From: an uncultured Lachnospiraceae bacterium
Lineage (GTDB): Bacteria; Bacillota; Clostridia; Lachnospirales; Lachnospiraceae
NCBI GenBank assembly: GCA_947178145.1
Contig: CAMWXE010000014.1
Span: forward strand, 1 to 64,000
Direction of reading: 5' to 3'
DNA: 64,000 bases
Part shown: piece by piece, positions 1 to 7,371 of the stretch
Layout: each line of letters begins with the position of its first letter
How positions within the stretch are numbered: position 1 is the first letter of the stretch
The notes under the pieces: model-generated
What the model was told of the DNA's origin: nothing
The model's input: only the letters and a program-made list of their open reading frames with translations
Database searches by the model: none
Made by a program: the position numbers and the translations under genes

Positions 1-1093
1 TGCTCTCAAGCGCATTGATTTTTTTATCTCTTGTTCTTTGTTCTTCTGTTTCTTTCTCTATTCTGCTCTCAAGCACACCTGCTGTCTGCTCTATTGTTTT
101 ATTGTGCAAACCATTCTCATACTCTTTGACTGCCTTATCTGCAGTTTTATGGAGAAGTTCTGTTTGTTCAAGATAGAATGCAAATTCCGTTTTCTCCTGC
201 TGTGTGCTTTCTGCATATACCCTGCGCAACAGATTTCTCTGCTGTTCAAAAATCGTTTCCCGCACATCTGTCTTTTGGGTCTGTGGCACTTCTGACACAA
301 CCATTGACTGTAGTCCTGCAAAGTAACGGTCAATGATCGAACTATACGCATCCTTCTGCCGATGTGTCTGACCTGACACAATACCAATTGTGCGCTCCTC
401 CGCTTCGACCAATTGGGAAAGCTGATACTGTTCATACGTTTCCATCAAAGTCTGCTGCATTTTCTGAAACTGTGCTTCGTTCATGGTCTGGAGTATTTCA
501 AAGACTTTTGCTGTCCTGTTTTTTACCATATCTGTCAGTTCATGAACCGCTGTATTCATGCGCACATCAAGCGTATACTCTGCAGAATCTCTTAGTCTCT
601 GATGGACGCTCTTGTCTCCATTCTCCGCCTCATTCGCACGCCTGCCAAAATCAGATCTTCTATTGCCGCCTGTCTGCTTGTCAATTTCATGCGCGATGCG
701 CAAAAGACTTTCCTGGTCTTTTGCCTCCCTCATCTGTCGCATAAGAGACACAAGCCGCACTGCTTCCACATGGCTTTCTTCTCGTACCAACTCAAGCTGC
801 CGCTCCAAAGATACCGCTATTCCCTGCAAAATCTCCCTCTTGTTGACAAGAATTGTATTGTGTGTGAGAAAATAAAGTTCCTGAAGCATCAGCTGATACG
901 CTATGTGGATATTGGATTCTTTTGTTCCTGCATCCTGCTTTGGCCATAGATAAGTCAGCGAAATGCCCTCACAGGCATACTCGCTTGTCCTCTTATATTT
1001 CTTAGATATGTACTTTACAAACGCACTGTGATTGTTTCCAATCCTTCTATTTCTAATGGTTCCATTTCCAATCTCCATCTGACTGATTCTCAT
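1..1093 (-). CDS. Unrecognised coiled-coil protein of the contractile injection locus (3' end outside window)
   Basis: An uninterrupted reading frame runs on the minus strand from the ATG at 1093 to the left edge, giving 364 codons without a stop. GGTGGAG lies 7 bases before the ATG. The visible protein starts MRISQMEIGNGTIRNRRIGN and is then mostly charged and Gln/Glu-rich, with long predicted helices and little hydrophobic sequence, suggesting a soluble, partly coiled-coil protein. I do not recognise a family. It is the sixth gene in a co-directional run behind sheath and tube genes, so a structural or assembly role in the injection particle is inferred from position only. The frame stays open upstream of the ATG back to the stop of the preceding gene, so a non-ATG start nearer 1190 cannot be excluded. 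Confidence 0.75.
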   Translation of the reverse strand, partial: MRISQMEIGNGTIRNRRIGNNHSAFVKYISKKYKRTSEYACEGISLTYLWPKQDAGTKESNIHIAYQLMLQELYFLTHNTILVNKREILQGIAVSLERQLELVREESHVEAVRLVSLMRQMREAKDQESLLRIAHEIDKQTGGNRRSDFGRRANEAENGDKSVHQRLRDSAEYTLDVRMNTAVHELTDMVKNRTAKVFEILQTMNEAQFQKMQQTLMETYEQYQLSQLVEAEERTIGIVSGQTHRQKDAYSSIIDRYFAGLQSMVVSEVPQTQKTDVRETIFEQQRNLLRRVYAESTQQEKTEFAFYLEQTELLHKTADKAVKEYENGLHNKTIEQTAGVLESRIEKETEEQRTRDKKINALES

Positions 1094-1198
1094 GTCGTAT
1101 CTCCACCGCTCTGTCAAACTGTCTTGCAGCTTACTGTAAAAGTGTAGTGCATATTTTATAGGAAAGTGCCTGCATCCGGAAATGATTCTGACGACTTC

Positions 1199-1621
1199 CT
1201 AAATACGCATCTTACTAAGCCCTGAATGCTCAATTTCAAACACTTCAATCATTACATTTCCCGTTGACGCATCCAGACCGCCCGCATCCCATTTCGTCAC
1301 ATATGCAGACATTACGAAATAGTCATATACCGGGACTCCCTTCTGGTCGCCGACAATAATCTCCAGCGTAGGAATCCACATACCTGGATATAGCCTGTCC
1401 AACTGGCTGTTTTTCAGTTGAAGCCCCCGCTCCATCCGAATTGTCTGAAGCTGCTCTTTGGGCGCTATCATCGTATGCGCAAAATAATTATCCCCGCCCT
1501 CGGCATACGTCTCCTTTGACGCAGAGCCATCCAGTCCACTTACCTTTGCAAAAGAAAGTCTATTCAAACCAATATATACCAGAAAACGATTATTTATCAC
1601 AAGACTCTCGTGCAGCCCCAT
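1199..1621 (-). CDS. Contractile injection system inner tube protein 2 (gp19/Afp5-like)
   Basis: This 140-residue protein has the look of the T4 gp19-like tube family: an N-terminal segment NNRFLVYIGLNRLSFAKVSG, a central beta-rich part and a C-terminal IEVFEIEHSGLSKM segment matching the end of the other tube protein at 2289-2714. Tube proteins stack as hexamers inside the sheath; loci of the Afp/PVC type carry two or more versions, the second usually forming the adaptor next to the baseplate. The start has GGGGAG upstream. The gene begins 17 bases after the DUF6760-like gene and is in the same run as sheath and tube 1. The family assignment is firm, while the adaptor role is inferred from gene order. 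Confidence 0.85.
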   Translation of the reverse strand: MGLHESLVINNRFLVYIGLNRLSFAKVSGLDGSASKETYAEGGDNYFAHTMIAPKEQLQTIRMERGLQLKNSQLDRLYPGMWIPTLEIIVGDQKGVPVYDYFVMSAYVTKWDAGGLDASTGNVMIEVFEIEHSGLSKMRI

Positions 1622-1638
1622 CTGTCATCTCCCCTTTG

Positions 1639-1827
1639 TCAGCAGTTCCTTATATCAAATACATTTTCCGGCTCATCGTTGAGTTTGCTGTTGATTTTGG
1701 AAATCTCCTGACACCATCGAGTTCGTTCCTTGTGGGACATCGCAAGAATCTCACTGCGGTTCCAATGCATATAATAGCCGATAAACGCAGCCTCCTCATA
1801 AATCTTATCTGCCGGATACAGCCGCAT
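1639..1827 (-). CDS. DUF6760-like small protein of contractile injection loci
   Basis: This is a 62-residue protein, MRLYPADKIYEEAAFIGYYM onward, with the pattern YxHW..EIL.M.H.ER..W..EI..IN that I associate with the small DUF6760 proteins found next to tail-assembly genes in extracellular contractile injection loci. Its function is unknown. I start it at 1827 because that ATG shares its A with the TAA of the upstream gene (TAATG) and has GGAAG 7 bases before it. A longer frame from 1884 would overlap the upstream gene by about 58 bases and has no ribosome binding site advantage. Translational coupling to the tail-assembly protein is likely. Confidence 0.7.
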   Translation of the reverse strand: MRLYPADKIYEEAAFIGYYMHWNRSEILAMSHKERTRWCQEISKINSKLNDEPENVFDIRNC

Positions 1828-2201
1828 TAGTCGGCTTCCATAAAATTTACAGGAATCTGTATTTCCTTTCCGCAATGTGGACATATATTCTTATATACAG
1901 GCAGCTCCATCATATTGATCCTCTGATATAAGTCCTGGAGATACGCCAAATCCATTGTATACAGTTTCTCAATTGTCTTGGTGTCAACAGCCGGCAAATC
2001 TCCCAGCTTTTTTACAACACGTGCCAACAGAATAATTGTCAGGTAACTTGGATTCTGCTGCACACGCGGGTCCTTCATCGGCAAAATCTCATCCGCTGCA
2101 TTTGCCAGCCGCATCACTCCGTTTTTATGCAATGTCCCGTATTCATCCCGATATCCGCGCGGAAGCGTAAATACATATTCCTCCTGAAAATCAGTCTCCA
2201 T
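1827..2201 (-). CDS. Tail-assembly-like protein of contractile injection locus, C-terminal CxxC
   Basis: This protein of about 124 residues begins METDFQEEYVFTLPRGYRDE and contains GVMRLANAADEILPMKDPRV and a LAYLQDLYQRIN helix, the pattern of the phage tail assembly proteins that sit between tube and DUF6760 genes in contractile injection loci. The C-terminus carries one CPHCGKE motif (CxxC), which could bind a metal or form a disulphide. I prefer the ATG at 2201, preceded by AGGAGG, to the one at 2213, which precedes the ribosome binding site. A role in loading tube or baseplate subunits is an inference from context. Confidence 0.75.
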   Translation of the reverse strand: METDFQEEYVFTLPRGYRDEYGTLHKNGVMRLANAADEILPMKDPRVQQNPSYLTIILLARVVKKLGDLPAVDTKTIEKLYTMDLAYLQDLYQRINMMELPVYKNICPHCGKEIQIPVNFMEAD

Positions 2202-2288
2202 GTTCCTCCTCATTTCATATATAACGATTCCTGTATTCCTTATTTTCTAAAATAGCGCCGCTGTACAGCTGCGCTATCCGCACTCAAC

Positions 2289-2714
2289 TTATGACACCCT
2301 CGTCATTCCCTCATGAGCAATTTCAAGACTCTCAATGGCAACTTCTGAAGAAGTCGCATTAAAATCCGGTGCAGTATACTTTGTCGGCCATGCATTGATC
2401 ACCTGCCATGAAGCGGCATCATCACCTGCACTGTTGATCAGTGTGATTGTGATTGTTTTCCTGTCAACCTCACCTTCTACGCCCAATACCATCCACTGAT
2501 AGAGCACATCGCTGTCCGCCACTCCCTGTTTCAGTGTGATATTTCCATACTTTTTCAATCCTGGAAGCTTCATTGGTGTCTGCACCATATCGCCTTCACG
2601 ATATTCAATCACATCAATCGAAGCATCAAATCCAGAAACTTCGGAAAAACCTCCCGCCTCAAGGCCATCAATCTCAACCTTATATCTAAATTTCGCATGT
2701 GGATAACCAGCCAT
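2289..2714 (-). CDS. Contractile injection system inner tube protein 1 (gp19/Afp1-like)
   Basis: The 141-residue protein begins MAGYPHAKFRYKVEIDGLEA and has the typical GFSEVSGFDASIDVIEYREG segment and a C-terminal VAIESLEIAHEGMTRV strand. These features mark the T4 gp19-like tube family (pfam06841). Subunits form hexameric rings that make the rigid inner tube driven out when the sheath contracts. AGAGGTG precedes the ATG. The gene follows the sheath gene by 32 bases, the usual sheath-tube order, and pairs with the divergent tube protein at 1199-1621. Confidence 0.92.
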   Translation of the reverse strand: MAGYPHAKFRYKVEIDGLEAGGFSEVSGFDASIDVIEYREGDMVQTPMKLPGLKKYGNITLKQGVADSDVLYQWMVLGVEGEVDRKTITITLINSAGDDAASWQVINAWPTKYTAPDFNATSSEVAIESLEIAHEGMTRVS

Positions 2715-2746
2715 CCTCTTACACCTCTTTCTTTATCCTCCGTTAA

Positions 2747-4483
2747 TTACTCTGCCGAACTTGTCTTTTGCGAAATTCTAAAGATAACAAATTCAGCCGG
2801 CTTTACAGGCGCAACGCCAATGACACAGACCAGTCGTCCATTGTCAATATCATCCTGACTCATCGTATCCCGCCCGATATTCACAAAGAATGCCTCACTC
2901 GAGGCTGACCCGGCAAGATAACCATTTCTCCACAGTCCATTCAGGAACACGTCAATTGTCCGCTTAACACGCACCCACAAAGTCTCGTCATTTGGCTCAA
3001 AGACAGCCCAGTTTGTATTGGCTCTTATCGATTCCTCTATAAAAATAAACAGTCGTCTCACATTGACATACTTCCAGCTTGGATTGCTGGTCGCTGTCCT
3101 CGCTCCCCATACCCGGATTCCCATGCCCGGGAAAGAGCGAATCAGATTGACCCCCTTCGGATTCAGGATATCCTGCTCACCCTTATTAAACTGGCAGTCA
3201 AGTCCCACGCAGGCCCGAACTGTCTCATTAGCCGGCGCTTTGTGTACTCCTCTTGTATTGTCGCTTCTGGCATAAATACCAATAACAGAACCCGATGGCG
3301 GTATTGCAATATTTTTCTTGTCCAAAGGGTCAAACACCTCAAGCCAGGGATGGTAAAGCGCTGCGTACGCTGAGTCAAAAATATCACGGTGCGCAATAAT
3401 GTCGTCCATCTTTTTTGCATCCTTTGGCACATCAAGCACTGCAAAACGGCTTCCCAATCCTTCGCAATGTGCCACGAGCATCAACTGCACATTCGGATCA
3501 GTAATTCCCGGAACCGCCATAATGGATACCATATCATTGTCAAGGAATGCCTGAATACCCGTTCTCTTTCCAGCACCATTATCCTGTCCGATAATGTCTG
3601 CTGCTGAAATCCCGGAAATACTGCCATCTGATCCATTTAACAGAGAAATTGCAAGGAACGATTCCCCTCCCACTCCACAAATCTCTTCAAACGGAGGAAC
3701 GATTCCTTCTGTCGCCTTGCCGACATACTCCGCTCTGATCAGCTCTGACTTTGCTGTCTTCTTGGCGATATAGTTCGCCGCTTCAATATTAAAAGAGACA
3801 TTTTCGTACAGCTCCACCTGGTCGTCAAACTTCACTTCCAGATGAAACTCACAGGTTGTCAGGGTTTTTACCGGAAGAAGATTCGTATCGACAAGACTTC
3901 CTTCAAATTCTTCCTCGAACTCCAGAACATTGTCCTGATTCTTTCTTATCCGATTATAGACAACTGTATTTTTATCCGAAAATGCAACGACATCTCCAAC
4001 CTGAAACCCGCCGGCATTCTTCACCCTGTACTGTTTTCCGCTCACGCCCTCCGTTTCCTGCAAGACCTGCGTCTTGGCCTTACTCGCCGGCGTCACCACC
4101 ACACGTATGCCGTCGCCCCATTTTCCTGGATTTTTTGCTGTTAGCCGCAATACAGGCGTCTCACTGTCAGGCGCGTAACCTGCTGCACACTTCGCATCAC
4201 CTGGCGCGACACGCGCAATAAAGCAGCGTGAACCGCCATTTATAAAAAAGTGCTCTACCGCATACGCCAAAAAGCGATATTCACCATACTCATTCTCTGA
4301 AAGATAACTGCCATATTTTCGTTTGAAATCAGAGAAATTTGTGACCAGCTGCGGCAATCCCTCCACTGGTCCGCGCTCGGCAAGACCTATAAAGCCGGCT
4401 GTACTTGTGCTGACACCCTCCATAGGCTTACCACCTGACTCAAATTCTTCCACATACACTCCTGGTGATAAATATTCTGCCAT
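2747..4483 (-). CDS. Contractile injection system sheath protein (phage tail sheath family)
   Basis: This large protein (578 residues from the second Met; one more if translation starts at 4486) opens with MAEYLSPGVYVEEFESGGKP, the hallmark of phage tail sheath proteins, followed by STSTAGFIGLAERGP and a C-terminal domain with RVWGARTATSNPSWKYVNVR and VKRTIDVFLNGLWRNGYLAG. The C-terminal half is the conserved, tube-contacting sheath core and the middle is a variable insertion. It polymerises around the tube and contracts to eject it. It is the first gene of the minus-strand operon, about 150 bases behind a strong promoter at 4643-4671. GGAAA is the only ribosome binding site candidate, so the exact start is uncertain. 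Confidence 0.95.
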   Translation of the reverse strand: MAEYLSPGVYVEEFESGGKPMEGVSTSTAGFIGLAERGPVEGLPQLVTNFSDFKRKYGSYLSENEYGEYRFLAYAVEHFFINGGSRCFIARVAPGDAKCAAGYAPDSETPVLRLTAKNPGKWGDGIRVVVTPASKAKTQVLQETEGVSGKQYRVKNAGGFQVGDVVAFSDKNTVVYNRIRKNQDNVLEFEEEFEGSLVDTNLLPVKTLTTCEFHLEVKFDDQVELYENVSFNIEAANYIAKKTAKSELIRAEYVGKATEGIVPPFEEICGVGGESFLAISLLNGSDGSISGISAADIIGQDNGAGKRTGIQAFLDNDMVSIMAVPGITDPNVQLMLVAHCEGLGSRFAVLDVPKDAKKMDDIIAHRDIFDSAYAALYHPWLEVFDPLDKKNIAIPPSGSVIGIYARSDNTRGVHKAPANETVRACVGLDCQFNKGEQDILNPKGVNLIRSFPGMGIRVWGARTATSNPSWKYVNVRRLFIFIEESIRANTNWAVFEPNDETLWVRVKRTIDVFLNGLWRNGYLAGSASSEAFFVNIGRDTMSQDDIDNGRLVCVIGVAPVKPAEFVIFRISQKTSSAE

Positions 4484-4642
4484 CATTTTCCGACTCGCTT
4501 ACCCTGCAGATTGTCCCTTCTGCTGCCAGTCGAATTCCTCCTTTCTGTATGCTATCCTATGGCATTTTGTTTCTTTTCCGCCATGTCATAGGTTTACAAA
4601 TTAATCCTGCGTAAATACTATTTTCTTGGTTATTTTATATAA

Positions 4643-4671
4643 AGTATAAAGCAATATTGATTATTAGTCAA
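4643..4671 (-). promoter_or_regulatory. Sigma-A promoter of the contractile injection operon
   Basis: Reading the minus strand, TTGACT (4671-4666) and TATACT (4648-4643) are separated by exactly 17 bases, a near-consensus housekeeping promoter. The predicted transcript starts near 4636, leaving a leader of about 150 bases before the sheath gene. The -35 hexamer lies inside the palindrome at 4657-4671. Confidence 0.75.
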
Positions 4672-4694
4672 TATTATATTTGATTATTAATCAA
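4657..4694. promoter_or_regulatory. Twin palindromic operator for the divergent XRE regulator
   Basis: Two 15-bp sites lie 23 bp apart, centre to centre. TTGATTATTAATCAA at 4680-4694 is a perfect palindrome around one central base, and TTGATTATTAGTCAA at 4657-4671 differs from it in one position. A half-site-like TGATAATCAA follows at 4706-4715. The first palindrome contains the -35 of the injection-operon promoter. They sit just upstream of the XRE gene at 4745, the normal place for autoregulatory operators of this family. Binding is inferred. Confidence 0.65.
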
Positions 4695-4744
4695 TTTTAT
4701 TTCCCTGATAATCAAATTAACATTGACTTATAGGAGGTATTATT

Positions 4745-5101
4745 ATGGAATATAGATATTGTATTGATTATGAAAAAATTGCCGCGCGAATAAAAACCGC
4801 CCGAAAATCGGCCGGTTTGACACAGGCAGAGCTTGCTGAAAAAATTAACATTTCCACAAACGCTGTCGCAAAGTTGGAAAATAACCTCATGGCCACAAGC
4901 CTGCCAACTCTTATTAGTATTGCAAATGTATTAGAAATCGACATCAACTATCTGCTATCAGATGAACAAGAAAAAAAAGAAGAGGAGGACAGTCTCGATC
5001 TGTTCTTAAACAGCCTTCTTCGCAGCCTGTCCCCAACGGATAAAAACTTTGTGATTCATGTAATCAACGGACTCCGGCTCTACTATCCTCATGACCGTTG
5101 A
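4745..5101 (+). CDS. XRE-family helix-turn-helix transcriptional regulator
   Basis: This is a 118-residue protein with a typical Cro/CI-type HTH at about residues 10-65: IKTARKSAGLTQAELAEKIN, then ISTNAVAKLEN as the recognition segment. After an acidic linker (EKKEEED) the C-terminal 45 residues are helical and could dimerise. AGGAGG sits 7 bases before the ATG. It is divergent from the contractile injection operon, with twin palindromes between them, so it most likely represses that operon and itself. The signal it responds to cannot be read from the sequence. Confidence 0.9.
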   Translation: MEYRYCIDYEKIAARIKTARKSAGLTQAELAEKINISTNAVAKLENNLMATSLPTLISIANVLEIDINYLLSDEQEKKEEEDSLDLFLNSLLRSLSPTDKNFVIHVINGLRLYYPHDR

Positions 5102-5188
5102 CCATAGCTGTCCACGCCTTCCATAAACAAAATTTAATCAAATGGACGTGCCCAGCTGCTGCAACTTCTCCCTGCTGTATTGAGCTTC

Positions 5189-5252
5189 TGATACAGGAAT
5201 TATTACCACATGCCGTCATCTTACCGCATGGAACGAACACCCTCCTGTATCA
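5189..5252. terminator. Inverted repeat between convergent genes
   Basis: TGATACAGGA (5189-5198) and TCCTGTATCA (5243-5252) are perfect 10-bp arms. Inside them CATGC and GCATG can extend the structure. The element lies between the convergent XRE gene (ends 5101) and rhaM (ends 5302) and has no clear T-run, so a factor-dependent or processed 3' end is as likely as an intrinsic terminator. The rest of 5102-5301 holds no gene I can support. Confidence 0.35.
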
Positions 5253-5301
5253 AAATCAGTTCTCTGGCATACCTCGCGCAGCAGCTGCTCACTTTCCTGA
5301 T

Positions 5302-5613
5302 TCAGTCCAGATGAAATACAGTCCTCAAGTCAACGGAAACCGGACTGTTGTCGGGGTTCGTCTCCATGATGTCAGCCATGTAATCCCACCACTTGCGGTT
5401 AATCGCCGTGTCCGCGCTCTGCGCCCATTTTTCCTCATCCTCAATCTCAATATAACCAAAGAGCGTCAATGTCTCTTTGTCCAGGAAGATGGTGTAATTC
5501 TTTCCGCCATGCTCATGAATCATATCCTTCATCTCCGGCCACAGAAGGTTATGACGCCTCTCATATTCCTCCTCCTGTCCCTCAAAAAGCTTCATTTTAA
5601 ATCCTTTTACCAT
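5302..5613 (-). CDS. rhaM: L-rhamnose mutarotase
   Basis: The 103-residue protein closely follows the RhaM family: ERRHNLLWPEM holds the catalytic His region, HGGKNYTIFLD and LTLFGYIEIE the core strands, RKWWDYMADIM the Trp pair, and NPDNSPVSVDLRTVFHL the signature C-terminus. The enzyme interconverts alpha- and beta-L-rhamnose in the cytoplasm. I start at the ATG at 5613, with AGGA upstream; a longer frame from 5670 adds residues the family lacks. It is downstream of the GH112 and GH105 genes, supporting L-rhamnose as a product of that locus. Confidence 0.92.
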   Translation of the reverse strand: MVKGFKMKLFEGQEEEYERRHNLLWPEMKDMIHEHGGKNYTIFLDKETLTLFGYIEIEDEEKWAQSADTAINRKWWDYMADIMETNPDNSPVSVDLRTVFHLD

Positions 5614-5709
5614 AGTTTTCCTGCTCCCTTCTATTCCTTCTGTTCCTTTTACTCTATACAACGCCCACATTCATCCATTGTATAAACAGCGGCACTTTCC
5701 AACAATTCC

Positions 5710-7287
5710 CTATCCGACCGCTGCCTTCTCAATCACACAGCTGTGCGGTTTGTCCGGATTTTCCCTGTCATAGTTAATACCTGCCAGCAGAATTTCACCA
5801 GCATAACCCTCAAGTGCCTGCGTATATTTTCTATCCTTAATCTGCTGTATCGCCGCACTGGCAGACTTGTCAAATTTCAACTCGACGACCAGCGCGGGTT
5901 TCCCGGTATGCGGCAGCGGCAGAAATACGATATCTGCAAACTCCTTCCCTGTCGGAAATTCCCGTATCAGCCTATAATCTTTCCGCGCACTGTAGTACGC
6001 CAGACCAATCGCGCACGCAAGCGAGTTTTCATCATTGTAAGTCAATATGGAAGCCACTTCAGTATGTGTCCTGTCAAGCCCCCTCGCAACGCTGTCCGCA
6101 TCACCGTTCAATGTATCCTCCAAAAGCTTCTCGGATGCCTTCAAAACATTCATCACGTCAGACCATCCTCCGACACTCATGGCATTCTCAAACTCCTCGA
6201 TAATCTCCTTATTGGGAATAAATACTTCCTTTGCGCCTGCATCATATCCAAGATAACCCAAATGAACCAGCAGCGTAAGTATATCATCCTTTGTCTTAAA
6301 GCTGCGCATATCATTCTGAAAACTGCGGGTATTAACCTTGACGCGTCCGCCGCCAAGCATCTGCACAATATCGGACCGCAGTCCGTCAAAATCCATGTCC
6401 ATATAGATTCTCAATGCCTCATACGTTTCCGTAGATGTCCAGTAATTGGAAAAATCCCGGCAGCGCATCGCCTCCACGACTGATTTTGGATTGTATATAT
6501 GGTGAAACCGCTTAAACATATATCCATCATACCAACTGCTGGTCTCGGCAAAATCCATCTCATACTGCTCACACAGCGATTTCACCTCGTCCTCCGTAAA
6601 TCCTGTGTATTCCTCCAGGTCTTTCTGGTCTGTCATCGAATATTCCAAGAACATATTTAACGCGGAATGCTGTCCGTACTTCTTAACAGGCAGAATACCT
6701 GTCACATACGCAAGTGCGACATAAGGCTGATCCTTTAAAAGGTCGCGCAAAAAATCCAGATACTGCCTCTGCATCCCCTCCGATTCCTGCCGCTCACGCA
6801 TCACACAATCCCATTCGTCAATCAAAAAGATAAACTGCTTATCCCCGTTATCATAAAGCTGCTCCAAAACCGAGACAAGGCTCGTCTCCTGCTGTGGCAG
6901 CAGACTTCCATATACTCTGTAAATATCTGCGGTCACCGCCTGTTCCAGATATTCCAGCATATCCTTCTTTCCCGCCCTGATCAGGAACCGCTGCATATTC
7001 AGATAGATCACATCATAACGATTCAGGTGCTGCCGAAACGTTATGTCACTTTCTATCTTTCTCCCCCGAAATAACTCTGCCGAATCACAGCCAACACTGT
7101 AATAAGCCGCAAGCATTGCAAGCGTCATGGATTTCCCAAAACGGCGCGGCCTGCTGACACATACATATTTTTCATCTGTATTGATCATCTGATTCGTGCA
7201 TGCGATCAGATTCGTCTTGTCCACATAGATTCTGGAGCGGAGGGCTTCCCAGAAACTTTTATTTCCTGGATTCAGATAAATTCCCAT
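5710..7287 (-). CDS. AAA-ATPase-like protein with C-terminal PD-(D/E)XK nuclease-like domain
   Basis: This 525-residue protein begins MGIYLNPGNKSFWEALRSRI and carries IYVDKTNLI, then SRPRRFGKSMTLAMLAAYYS as a Walker-A-like segment and FIFLIDEWDCV as Walker B. The C-terminal part has IVFLPLPHTGKPALVVELKFDK, the PD-(D/E)XK pattern seen in pfam09820/DUF1703 proteins. Such proteins are abundant in gut Firmicutes and Bacteroidetes and their biology is unclear; nuclease or defence roles have been proposed. The start has GGGAGGTG 6 bases upstream. A paralogue lies at 20055-21791. The gene interrupts an otherwise coherent carbohydrate locus, which suggests insertion. Confidence 0.85.
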   Translation of the reverse strand: MGIYLNPGNKSFWEALRSRIYVDKTNLIACTNQMINTDEKYVCVSRPRRFGKSMTLAMLAAYYSVGCDSAELFRGRKIESDITFRQHLNRYDVIYLNMQRFLIRAGKKDMLEYLEQAVTADIYRVYGSLLPQQETSLVSVLEQLYDNGDKQFIFLIDEWDCVMRERQESEGMQRQYLDFLRDLLKDQPYVALAYVTGILPVKKYGQHSALNMFLEYSMTDQKDLEEYTGFTEDEVKSLCEQYEMDFAETSSWYDGYMFKRFHHIYNPKSVVEAMRCRDFSNYWTSTETYEALRIYMDMDFDGLRSDIVQMLGGGRVKVNTRSFQNDMRSFKTKDDILTLLVHLGYLGYDAGAKEVFIPNKEIIEEFENAMSVGGWSDVMNVLKASEKLLEDTLNGDADSVARGLDRTHTEVASILTYNDENSLACAIGLAYYSARKDYRLIREFPTGKEFADIVFLPLPHTGKPALVVELKFDKSASAAIQQIKDRKYTQALEGYAGEILLAGINYDRENPDKPHSCVIEKAAVG

Positions 7288-7293
7288 AAACAA

Positions 7294-7340
7294 CACCTCC
7301 CATACACTTCTATTATATGGGAGGTGCGACGAATTAACAA
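7294..7340 (-). promoter_or_regulatory. Promoter plus inverted repeat covering the ribosome binding site of the AAA-ATPase gene
   Basis: CACCTCCCATA (7294-7304) and TATGGGAGGTG (7316-7326) are perfect 11-bp inverted arms with an 11-base loop. On the minus strand the downstream arm is the gene's own ribosome binding site GGGAGGTG. TTGTTA (7340-7335), 17 bases and TATAAT (7317-7312) form a good promoter whose -10 lies within the repeat. Transcripts starting at this promoter (near 7305) would lack the upstream arm, whereas read-through transcripts from the GH112 gene would fold and hide the ribosome binding site. It could also be an operator or a terminator. Confidence 0.6.
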
Positions 7341-7371
7341 GGATAAAGTCCAACTTCTCTATTCTGACATG

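Noticed and set aside
91-435. Separate small gene on the minus strand at the left edge
   Set aside because: It is a different frame of the long open frame 1-1093; its composition (Arg/Gln/Ser-rich, no ribosome binding site) fits a shadow.
1-4500. Prophage tail region
   Set aside because: Order and types of genes (two tubes, DUF6760-like, sheath first) fit contractile injection loci, and no head, lysis, integrase or portal gene is visible; the part left of the window could still change this.
5098-5685. Plus-strand open frame of 195 codons
   Set aside because: It lies opposite rhaM, which is convincing, and has no ribosome binding site or protein-like pattern.
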